Source of the DNA: Mycogone perniciosa
Lineage: Eukaryota > Ascomycota > Sordariomycetes > Hypocreales > Hypocreaceae
Length of the DNA: 64,000 bases
Direction: 5' to 3'
Assembly: GCA_025331125.1 (NCBI GenBank)
Contig: JAOALB010000061.1
Coordinates: 62,001 to 126,000, forward strand
Below, in pieces: positions 31,954 through 42,800 of the stretch. Every line of letters begins with the position of its first letter. The first letter of the stretch is position 1. The notes under the pieces are model-generated. The model was given only the letters and a program-made list of their open reading frames with translations. It was not told where the DNA came from and searched no databases. The translations under genes and the position numbers were made by a program.

Positions 31954-34155
31954 ACACTTAATAAATAAGCTAATTATAATAAAAAAAGATTAAATATACG
32001 AGGCAAATCTTAAAATAAACCTTTAAAGGATATTATTAATAAATAGTACTTTAAACTATATATAAAATATTTAATAATAATACTATACTTTAATATATTA
32101 AAAAGCATTATATTATTTAAAATAATAATAAACTTTTAAAAAATATAATGTTTAATAAAAAAAAGAATTAATATTAAAATAAAAAGATTTAAATTTTAAA
32201 TAAACTTTAAAAAATATAGTTATAAAAGTTTATTAATATTTAATATATAAATATAAAAGTATTTATAAAATTGATAAATAAATATAAAGGTACTTTAAGT
32301 TTTAAAGGCTTAAAGAAATAATATAAAATATGATTTTATATTATATAATTTATAAAATAATTAAAACCTTAAAATATAAACTATATAGTAAACTTTAACT
32401 TTTACTAATATTAAAATAACTATAAAAGTTATTTTTATTAAACTTTATTATTAAACTACTATTATTTATAAAACTTAAAATAAAGATTAAATATTATAAT
32501 ATTTTAATAATTATAAATTAATTTATTAAATAGTTTTAAATTTTTTATATAAAGAAGTAATAAATATAAAGATATTAACTTATATATTCTTATAATTTAT
32601 TACAGTTAATTATATAATTTTAATTAAGAATTAACCTTTAAATTTAAATTATAGTAAATACTTATAAATTAACTTAATATAAATTATATGCTTAATACTA
32701 TATATTATTTATAGATAAGTAATTAAATAAAATATATTAACTAAATTATTAAAGTTTATTTAAAAAGCTATATTAACTTTAACTAACATAATTAAATAAA
32801 AAAGCTATTAATTATATAAATATCCTATAATAGCGATATCTTAAAGCTAACTAGACTTAATTTTATATTTATTAACTATAGCTTTATATTAAATATATAT
32901 AAAGCGTTAAAAAAAGGCCTATATATTAATAAAGTATAAATTAAAGTTAAAGATATAAAGCAGTTATATAAAGAAATATAAATATACTTTTACTTTATAT
33001 AAAAAAAGGAAAAAGTATATTAATAAATATAAATTAAAGGGATTCATTTTGAAAGAGGGAGATATAGTTTATTTATATTATTATTTACTAAAAGAAAAAC
33101 TATAAATATTAAAATAATATAATTAAGCAATAAATTAAAATTTGAAAAGCTTAAACGTTACTTAATTAAAAAAGTTATTTTAAAATTTACTTATAGACTT
33201 ATACTATTGAATAATATTTAAATTTACTTAATATTTTATATTTTACTATTTAAAAAAGTATTATAAAATAAAATAAAAACTAAATTAATTATAAATTTAA
33301 TTAAAGATTTACTAATTTAAAAAGAATATAAAGTTAGGGAAATTAAACTTATAAAAATAAAAAATAATAAATATTAATATTGAATAAAATAAAAAAATTA
33401 AAAAAAGGAATATAACTTTTAGGAATTTAAAAAATACTTTAAATACTTTTAAATAACTTTATAATAATTCTATTCAAATCTTACCTTATTAATAATAAAT
33501 AAAATAGCTTAAAAGTAGTCCAGTTAATTATATTAATAGCTTTAAAAGAGTATATATTAATAATAGCCTTTACTTTATAATATTTAACTTTATTTAACCT
33601 ATTTATACTTTTTAACTTAAAATTTATTATCTTTACTCTTTTTATTACTAATACTTTGCATTCAATATAAAGGCGAGTTAATTGCATTAAAGCCTTAAAA
33701 GACTTATAATATGATTCTATTAATATAAACTCTGCCTTTTATTTTTGCCTTTTTAGTCACTTATATTTTAAAGTAATCTAAAATATTAAAAAAGTAAAAA
33801 AAAAGATAAATATAAAAAAGATAAAAATACTTATAAATATTTATTAATACCTTAAAAGTATTATAACAATAACTTTATTAAATACACTTTTAATATTAAA
33901 ATACTTTATCTATTATCTTATAAATATACCTATAAAAATAATAATATAAATAAAGTATAGTTTTAAAACTTAATTTTTTAATAAAAGATATAAAGGCTAA
34001 ATACTAAAAGGTCTTTAAAGAATAAGTCTTTTTAATGTAACTTATATTATTAATACTATATATATAAAAAAGAAAAAGAAAAAAGAATATTATATTTATA
34101 AAAAAAGGTATAGTATTTATATAATGCAGGTAAAGTCTTAAGGATAAAATTAATC

Positions 34156-34164
34156 AAAGGGGGA
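34156..34164 (+). other. Polypurine tract of copy A
   Basis: AAAGGGGGA a few bases before the 3' LTR, the primer site for plus-strand DNA synthesis. It sets the orientation of the element. Confidence 0.75.
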
Positions 34165-34169
34165 TATTA

Positions 34170-34569
34170 TATTATAACCTAACTATTTTATAGCTATATA
34201 AAGGGTTTAAGGCAATATATACCTTAAAAGAATAATAAAATAACTGATTAATTAAAAAGGATTACTTAAATTACTATAAACTATAAATTACTTAAATTAT
34301 GAAGTATAAGCTAAAGTAATTTAATATAACTATAATCTTTATATAATTTAAGTATATTTACTATATATCTCTTTTATATATATATAACTAGTTTATTACT
34401 TATTTAAGATAGTTACTTAAATAATTATTAATTAATTATGTTTACTAAAACTACTTATTTTATAGAATTATAACTATATTACCCTATTTAGTATTTATCT
34501 GTAACCTCTCTATTAATATAAACCTATAGACCTTGGTTTATCCCTTAAAAATCAACCTAGATTATTATA
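34170..34569 (+). repeat. 3' LTR of copy A
   Basis: 400 bp, direct repeat of 27318-27717; begins TATTATAACCTAAC and ends in ATTATTATA followed by the CCTTT duplication. Confidence 0.9.
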
Positions 34570-34574
34570 CCTTT

Positions 34575-37500
34575 ACTATTATTAAAGTAGTTAATAAAAA
34601 TAATAAAAACTTAAATATTAAGGTTATTATTTATTAAATTATAAAAAAGCTTAAAAGAATTAATTCTTTATAAAAATATAATATATAAAAAATAGACATT
34701 TTCTACAAATAAATTTTATATAATATATCATATAAAAGTTTAATATTAAAGTTTTATTATATAAATTAAATATATATTTATATAAATAAAATAAAGTATA
34801 AACTGTTTAAATTTATAAAAATAGTTATTAAAAGGCTTTTTTAAAAGCTATTAAAATATAATATACTTGAAACTTTACTTTAAACTACCTATATTATATA
34901 AATAATTAAATTAAAAGCAGTAAAATTATTAAAGTCTTTTCTTTTAATTAATTTACCTTTTTTGAAAAAATATATAAAATATAAACATTTATATTTATAA
35001 ACTTTATATAATATTTAATAACTATTTAAATAAAGCTATAATAAATATATTTATATATATTAATATATAAAATATACTTTACTGTTTTCTTTAAAGTATT
35101 TTCTTTAATATTTATAATATTATTTATTTAATAAAGAGTAGTGCTATTTATATAAATAAAAATTCTTATTTATATAGATAGTTTATATACTAACTATAAA
35201 ATCCTACCTTTACTATTATCTCTTTTATTTAATTCTTTTAATAACTTAATCTCTTTTTCATAGGATTTCTTTTTTAATAATAATATAGCTATTGTTATTA
35301 AAAGTAGCTCTTTATTTTATAAAGTAAATAAAACTATAATTAAAATATACTATAACCTTTATGATAATGATTTTAACAACTTAATTTTAATAAATATTAA
35401 TATATAAAAGCTATTAATATAAAAGACTAACTGCCCCTTTACATTAATAGTAATATTAATAAAAGGATTTAATTAAAAGTAATTTTATTGCATTAACTAC
35501 TACTTATATAATTACCCTTTATCTTTTAACCTTTTTGCCTATATTATATATTATTAATAAACTTAAAACTAATTTATATTTAAGTGTAACCTCTTTAAGT
35601 ATAAAGCACTTCCTGCCTATAAAATAATTAATATTATTAAAGATTTAAATCCTATTAATTATATATTCTTTTATTAAAATAATATATATAATAATTATTA
35701 AAAGATCTGCAAAAAAGGTTTTAAAGGCTATATAGTAACTCAAGCTTAAATTAAATACCTTCAAAATAATTATCTTTATTACTATATTAAGTTTAGTTTT
35801 AATAATAAAATTCAAGGTATTTTCTAGATATATTTATAGTATAAAGTAATATAAAAGTAAGCTTTTAAAGTATTAGGATTTAATAATATATATAAAACTA
35901 ATAGATTTAATATATATTTATTTTAAGTAATTAAAATTACTAATTAAAAGTTTATTGCTAATTTCGCTTTTAGCTTTATTAATATAGAAAAGAAAGATAG
36001 CTTTTGATAGCTTTATAAGTATATAATCTATATTTTAAAAGTTTTATTACTGTATAACCTATATAAAAAAACACATTTATATTATTTCTTTAAATTCTCA
36101 AAATTTAACTACTTTTCAATTTATTAATAATTCTATAAATACTTTTATGTTTATATATTAAATATAAATTAACTTTTATAATTATTTCTTTTTAAACTGT
36201 TATATTATTAAATATTCAATCTATAATTTAAAATATTATTTATTATTAATATCTTTTGAAGGTTTATTTTCATATTTATTTAATATATTTACTTTTTAAT
36301 TATAATTAATTTGTTTATTAAATACATTTAGCTATTTATTTTCAAATTACTTTTACTCAATTAAAATATAACTAAATTTTACAAGGTATTTTATATAATA
36401 AATTTGTTTTTCAAAAAAGTATTAAATTATTATAAACTATATAATACTTTTATAATTAATATATACTTTAACTGTATATATACTTTAACTGTCTATATTC
36501 TTTTGAATAAATAACAATATTTTTTAAAAAAGTTATTTTTATATATAAAATCTATATTATTTTAAATCTATAAATAATTCAATATTTTATAATACTTATA
36601 ATATTTTATAAATATCTTCTTAATTTATAATAAATATTTTTTTTCAATTATTTTAAATATTATTTATCTTTACTTCTGTTGAATTCATAAATAAAATAAT
36701 TATTATTATAATATATAATAAAATCAAATAATACATAATTTATAGTTTTTAAAGTTATACTACCTTTTTATTTAAATGTTAATATAACCTTTTATAGTTT
36801 ATTAATTTTTAATTTTTATAAAGTCTTATACGTTTTTAAAAAGTCTTTTATTTATTATAATTATAATAAATAATTTCTTTTTTTAAATAATACTTAACTT
36901 TATTTAAATAAACTTTGAATTATAAAACATAATAATATACTTTTAATATCTTTTACTTTAATTCATATATTATTAATATTTTTCAAATTTATTCATACTA
37001 TTATTATTATTTTTCTATATCTAAATACAGTTTAAAAAGTAATTGATTTATATTTATATATTTCTTAATACATGGAATAATAGTTTTGTTACATAACAAT
37101 TTATAACCCTTTTTTTTAACTTCTAATTTAAATTTATTAGAAAAGTATTTAAAAAAAAATCTTTTTATCTAACTTTAAAAAGATAGTCTTTAAAGTATAT
37201 AATTTATTAAAAGGCTATTAATACTTTAATAATATATATATATATACATTTATAATGAAAACTAATTAATAGTTACCTTTATATACTTTTGTAACTATAA
37301 AATTATAAGTAAAGTAATATATTAAAGGAGAATATAGGTTAATTATTATTTAATTAACTTTATATATTTATTTTTATAGTTTTATACTTTTTTAATTTAA
37401 CAATTATTTAAATATACAATTAATATTTTTTGAAGTAAACTAGTAAAGAGGAATATAAATACATTGAGTATATTAATGACCTTTGATAAAATAATGTAAT

Positions 37501-38628
37501 TAAGCTATTTCGTTTTTAAATTAAATTTATAACTTTACTCTTTATGATATATCTTTTATTAAGTTTATTAAAAATATTTTTCACGTTTGTTTAAATTAAT
37601 TATAATTAATAAATATAATGTATATGTCTTTATTAATATTAACTTTATTATTTAGAAGATCCCTTTAAACAAATTTAAATTATTTAAGCTATTTTATTTA
37701 AATTATTTAATAATTAAAAAACCTTTAATGATTTTTATATTAAAACTAATTAAAAAGTAAATAAAATAATGATTTAATTTAAGATAAAATAATCAAAATA
37801 ATATAATACTTTTCTTTAAGTATTTAAAAGGTTATATTTTAAACAACCTTTTTAATTCTTTAAAGGTTAATTCACTTTAAAGTTTAATATAAAGTTTAAA
37901 GTAAATAGAGTTTAATTTTATAAATCTAAAATAGGTATTTATTATTAATAAATTATTTATTAAAGTCTAGTATTTTTAACAATTAAATATTAATAGTATT
38001 ATTTCTATTTTATATACTTAACTTTTATATATTAAAAGGCTTTTTCTATATAAATATAAAGTTATTCTTTTATTAACTTTACTTTTATTTTTAGTTTTAT
38101 TTAGATTATTATATCCTTTATTATTATATTTTTAATTAGAAAGTATAATAAAATATAAAGTATTACAATTATTAAAAGCGAATATTATAGTAAATATATT
38201 TATAATATTACTTAAAGTTTTTAATAGCCTTTTAAATAAAAGTTATTAATATATAATAATTTAAATGAATTTTTAAAGGATAAACTAAAGCTTATAAGTT
38301 TATATTAATAAAAAGGTTCAAGATAAATATTAAATAAAGTAATATAGTTATAATTTTATAAAATAAACAGTCTTAGTAAATATAATTAATTAATTACTAT
38401 TTAAACAACTATATTACATAACTAATAATCTAGTTATATATATATATAAGAAATTTATAATAATTATTAAAGAATATAGCTATATTCCTAATAATTGAAG
38501 GTTTATAATTACTTATATATATCTTTAATTATTTGTAATTTAGTAAATACTTTAGTAATTATCTTCCTATTAACCTATTATTCCAATATTCTTTTAAACC
38601 TAGGCTTTAACCTAGTTAAGTTATAATA
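34575..38628 (-). mobile_element. Inverted, truncated second copy of the same gypsy family (copy B)
   Basis: 38252-38628 is the reverse complement of the copy A LTR: for example GATAAACTAAAGC, GGTTTATATTAATA-like and AATATAGTTATAATT blocks appear in the same order when reversed. 37931-38082 is a near-exact reverse complement of 27903-28050 (leader/gag region), at the same distance from the LTR as in copy A. The rest of the interval is equally RIP-damaged. The far LTR of copy B was not found, so it is truncated or was interrupted. The lower boundary given is simply the end of copy A's target duplication. Confidence 0.75.
38252..38628 (-). repeat. LTR of copy B (inverted)
   Basis: About 377 bp related to the reverse complement of the 400-bp copy A LTRs; starts TATAATAAT and ends GTTATAATA. 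Confidence 0.75.
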
Positions 38629-38644
38629 TTTACTTAACCTAACA

Positions 38645-39806
38645 ACTATTATCTTTAAATCTTAAATCCTTTGAATTATATTATGATTAATTTTCTTAAT
38701 ACGTCATATTAAAATTAAATCTTTCTATTTTTAGTATCTAAACTTATTTTCTTTATTTATAGTACTTTTAAGAAAGCCTATATTCTTATAACTTTAGTGT
38801 TTAGTATACATTTAATTAACTATTAATTAAAGTTAATAGTATCCTTTAATAATACTATATTAAGGCCGATAAACTAGGGCTTTATTTATAAAGATACGGT
38901 TATAATAGTTAGGTAAGTTTAATAAGGTAAAAGTGTATTAAGACTTTAACTTAAGGAAGAAAGACAAAGAGAAAGAGAAGGGCTTTACCTTATATACTAT
39001 ACTAATAGTGTACTTAAGGCGAAGGCTAGGGGATTTGCATATAATATGCCCTTAACCAGGTAAGTACCCCTCAGGGTTATACCAGGATCTTTGTTATGGG
39101 TCTTTCCCATTACATTATCCTTTATTTATTTATACTTAAACTAGATATTATAGTTATTCCAATCAAACTAAGGTGTCCTAAAATCCTTTTACGTTTTATT
39201 ATTAATTGGAATTATATATATGAATAATGCGTTTCTGTAATAGTTAATAGTTCATGGGGGTATTATAAATTTTAGGTTTTCTAAGATATATTCTTTAATA
39301 CTTTTCCCTAAAATTCATTCCTTAAAATTAAAAAAAGGAAAGTAGTGTGTTGCGTTAAGATTATAGAGACTTTTTCTTATATAGAAGTCATATAGGGCCT
39401 TATAAACTGTTCAGCTTAATTAAAGGGGAAAAACAATATATGTCTTGACGTGTTAAGACAAGGCTAGAAACGAAGGCCAAGAGTGCGATGTTGTGGGCGT
39501 TTGGCTGCGGTCACGTGACCCACACCATAATACATCCACTCTCCAAGAATGGTAGGGCGTGGCACGAGTATCCTGTTATTAACTTGTCACGGAATTAAGG
39601 CCTGTTTACATATATAGAGTTGAGCAGAGACAATAACCTAAGAGCCGACTGAAGGGATAGAATTAAGGGCAATGAGACATAATGCAAAATGTAAGTCTCA
39701 GACTAGTGTGCGACAAGATGTGCAGTGTAAATGAAGTTGTTTACGATGCCTGTACTCCTTAATGTATTTCTTTTGAAAATACATAGGCAGTGATATCTGA
39801 GGTAGA
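38645..39806. other. Right border of the AT-rich block and 3' flank of the PKS-NRPS
   Basis: Composition rises gradually to normal. 38860-39130 is a less eroded segment with GCCGATAAACTAGGGC and CAGGTAAGTACCCCTCAGGG that may be another old repeat end. A 12-bp palindrome GGTCACGTGACC lies at 39509-39520. No gene recognised. Confidence 0.5.
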
Positions 39807-42800
39807 CTATTCTGTGTCCTTGGCTGTTCGCCTGCTTGTCACAATCTTTGGCATATGTATCTCAGCTCCTGACGTATGCATCGTCATCAAATATACAGCC
39901 ACCAACTCATCCATCCCTGCTTTCCGAGCGCTGTCAACCCAATCGGGCAGTGAAACAACCCTAAATCTGCCTCCTTCGAGACCCTCCAAGTACTCTTTCA
40001 GGTTGTCGACAGCGACGATCTTCTCTCCAGAGTGATGGATGTAGGTAGGTGGTCGCATTCTCTCTGGCGTTCGGTAACGCAGCGCTTCTCCCACAATCCC
40101 CTTCGCAACAGAGTCAACAGAAATAAAATCGAAGCAGCCCTTCCAACCCTTTAGATCTGGAATGGTTTTAGTTTTTGATGAGAAAAAGAGGGTATTATTC
40201 ATGATATCCAAGGCCGGGGCATCATGACCAATGATACTAGTTGGACGGTGAATCCAGACAGGGAGATCCAACACCGCATTTATCTTCTCCAAGAAGCGCT
40301 CACTCGCCCACTTAGAGGCGACATAACCATTGCTCCCATCCATGGGTGGCGGGAAAGCAGCCATAGAAACCTCTTCCAGAGATTGCTGGCTGCTGAGCTG
40401 TGCGATACCTGCAGTCGATACAAAGTGAACCGGAACACGACCGTGGATGGCAAGCCTGGCAAGCTCCTTTGTAGATTCCACGTTCGACTTCCTCATCAAA
40501 GAGAATGGCTTAAGGAAAGAAACATCAGCACCGTTGTGAATCATGATATCCACATCGGCTAGTACTTGTGCAGCTTCCTCCTCTGACAACCCAAGAAGGG
40601 GCAGTGACAAATCTCCTTCGTATACTACGATTTTCTCAGACCCAGTAGTTGGTTCGCGTCGTTTCCCAGAGACATCCTTCCGTACCGCGATACACAGAAT
40701 GCGTCTAATATCCTCCCGAGCAGCTAATTGTCTTAGGAGGGCTTTCCCAAGAAATCCTGTTGACCCCGTGAGCAGGATGCATAACCCTTGCTTATCCGCC
40801 CGAACAGAAGCGTCACCTGAACTGTTTCTGGTCAAATCAGAAGGCACAGATGATTCATCATCCCAGTTAATAGCTGGAGATGCTGATTGAGGCTTGATCC
40901 CACTCAGTTGTTGAGCCAGACTCTTCAGGGTGCTGGCCTCAAACAGTTGCGACAGAGATATATCGGTATCGAGCTGCTGACGAATTTCAGCCTTAAGTTT
41001 TAGGAGGAGCAAAGAGTTGCCGCCAACAGAAAAGAAATCGGAATGTTTGCTGATTTTCAGCGGAGATTCTCCTGGAAGCACCCTTTCCCAGAGACCTTTC
41101 ACTTCGGTCTCTAATTCGCTCAGCTGGACATCTTCAACATTACTATTCTCAGGGATAGGGAGTGAGCCCAGAGCTTTGTAATCCAACTTGCCGGCCGCAG
41201 TCGTAGGAAGACATTCGAGTGGAATGGCCACAGCTGGTCGCATGTAGATGGGAAGCGGTAACTCGTACAACAATTGTCGTAGGTAACTGGCAGCGTCTTT
41301 TTGTGCTTTGTTTGCGGAGAAGACAACGTAAGCAACTAGAAACTGGTCAACCCCCCCCCTCAGTGCTACAACGGCATCGCTCAAGGATCCGTTTGCCTTA
41401 TCTAGTATGCAGCTCGAAATGTCACCCAGCTCAATGCGAATGCCTCGTAATTTTATCTGAGAATCTCCGCCTATACGCCCCAAGAAAGCAACTGAGCCAT
41501 CACGTAATATCCGTCCTCTGTCACCAGTACGGTAGAGAGTATTTGACCCGGCGAAAGATTCGCTATCGTTGACTGTGATATCGTCGGAAACGAATTTCTC
41601 CCTTGTTAGCGCATCATTCAGGAAGTATCCCAGAGCCACTCCAGGCCCACCTATGCATATCTCCCCAGGAAACCCCAAGGGAAGAGGCTTATTAGAATTC
41701 TCATCGAGAACGTAAACCAAATAATTCGGCAGAGGACGACCAATGGGCACCTTTTCAATATCGCTGGGTCCTCCCTCACGATAAGAAACGACGCCTATAG
41801 AAGACGCCACTGCAGCCTCAGTCGGTCCATAAGCATTGAATAGTTCCAAGTTAGACAAGCCGAGATTGCGGAACTTGGCTTTCAATCCTGGCATGAATTC
41901 TTCGCCGCCACACATTGCCACACGCCAGTCGTTGCATTGCTTCAGGTAATCGCTGCCAAATTGAAAGAGCACAGAATACTCCGATGGCACACAAAGGGTA
42001 AACGTGATTTTCTCCTGCAGCATTAGTTTTGCAAGACTTGCCGGATCGTCCCAGTTGCTGGCAGTGACAATGGTGCCACCATTTGCAAGACCATAGAAGA
42101 TTTGAGCTAGCGAGGCATCAAAACCCAAAGCACTTTGCTGTAGAACAATCTCTTTGCCAAGTTTCATGCGGTCAGAAGCTGCAATGACCTGAGTGAGATA
42201 GTTAGAATTGCTAAGTAGGATGCCTTTGGGTTTGCCTGAGGAACCACTGGTATAGAGCAGAAATGCTGGGTCCGAGCCCGTAGAGACGTTTTCGACTGGC
42301 AAAACATTTTGTGTTTCAATTGAGGAGATGTCTATTGTCTTTCGCCCGATGCTATTTAGCCCGGGAACCTTATAGCGGGTCTGCCTATGACACAAAATAA
42401 CACTGGGATCGGATTCGGTCACAACAGTGCACAGGCGTTCCATCGAACTTCGTACATCGAGTGGGAGGTATATACCACCGATGCGAAGAATTGCAAGCAA
42501 CGAGCAGATCATATCGGCACCTTGATCGCAGAAGACGGCCACAACTTGTCCAGGAATAACGCCAGTCCCTAGAAGTGTGTGGGCAATTAGATTGACGCTC
42601 TCTGACAATCTTGCGTATGTTAAACTGAGCCCAGTCTTCTCTTTTACTGCAATCTGAAGAGGTTGTGCTCTGATTAAGTCATCAATTCGTAATGACAGCG
42701 TCTCCGGCCACTGAGAGTTAAGAGTGGACCCGGTGCCAAGTACAATCGCATGCCGACTGTGAGATTCATCATACATTGAATACTCTCCCAGGCTTAATGT

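Larger units (their letters stand above)
27318..34569 (+). mobile_element. RIP-inactivated Ty3/gypsy LTR retrotransposon (copy A, 7.25 kb)
   Basis: Seen: two 400-bp direct repeats (27318-27717 and 34170-34569) as LTRs, flanked by the identical 5-bp sequence CCTTT (27313-27317, 34570-34574), a perfect target-site duplication. Both LTRs start TATTATAACC and end ATTATTATA, the expected RIP products of TG...CA ends. A polypurine tract AAAGGGGGA lies just before the 3' LTR, so the element reads on the plus strand. In one frame from 30939 the reverse transcriptase of a Ty3/gypsy element can be read through RIP-made stops. No intact gene remains. Element length is normal for fungal gypsy elements carrying gag-pol. 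Confidence 0.92.
26543..38644. repeat. RIP-degraded AT-rich repeat block
   Basis: About 12 kb of DNA made almost entirely of A and T, with TA and AT dinucleotides in excess and hardly any CG or CA, and no long open frame on either strand. This is the footprint of repeat-induced point mutation, which converts C to T in duplicated DNA of ascomycetes. The block begins TGTTAGGTTAGGTAGG and ends TACTTAACCTAACA, so the termini are inverted matches (12-14 bp). Inside are one complete LTR retrotransposon and part of an inverted second copy. The left end (26570-26690) is less eroded and holds several small hairpins around GCTTAT cores. Confidence 0.9.

Noticed and set aside
33481..33687. 68-residue minus-strand frame in the AT-rich block
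   Set aside because: A chance frame in DNA of very low GC inside the retrotransposon; composition only.
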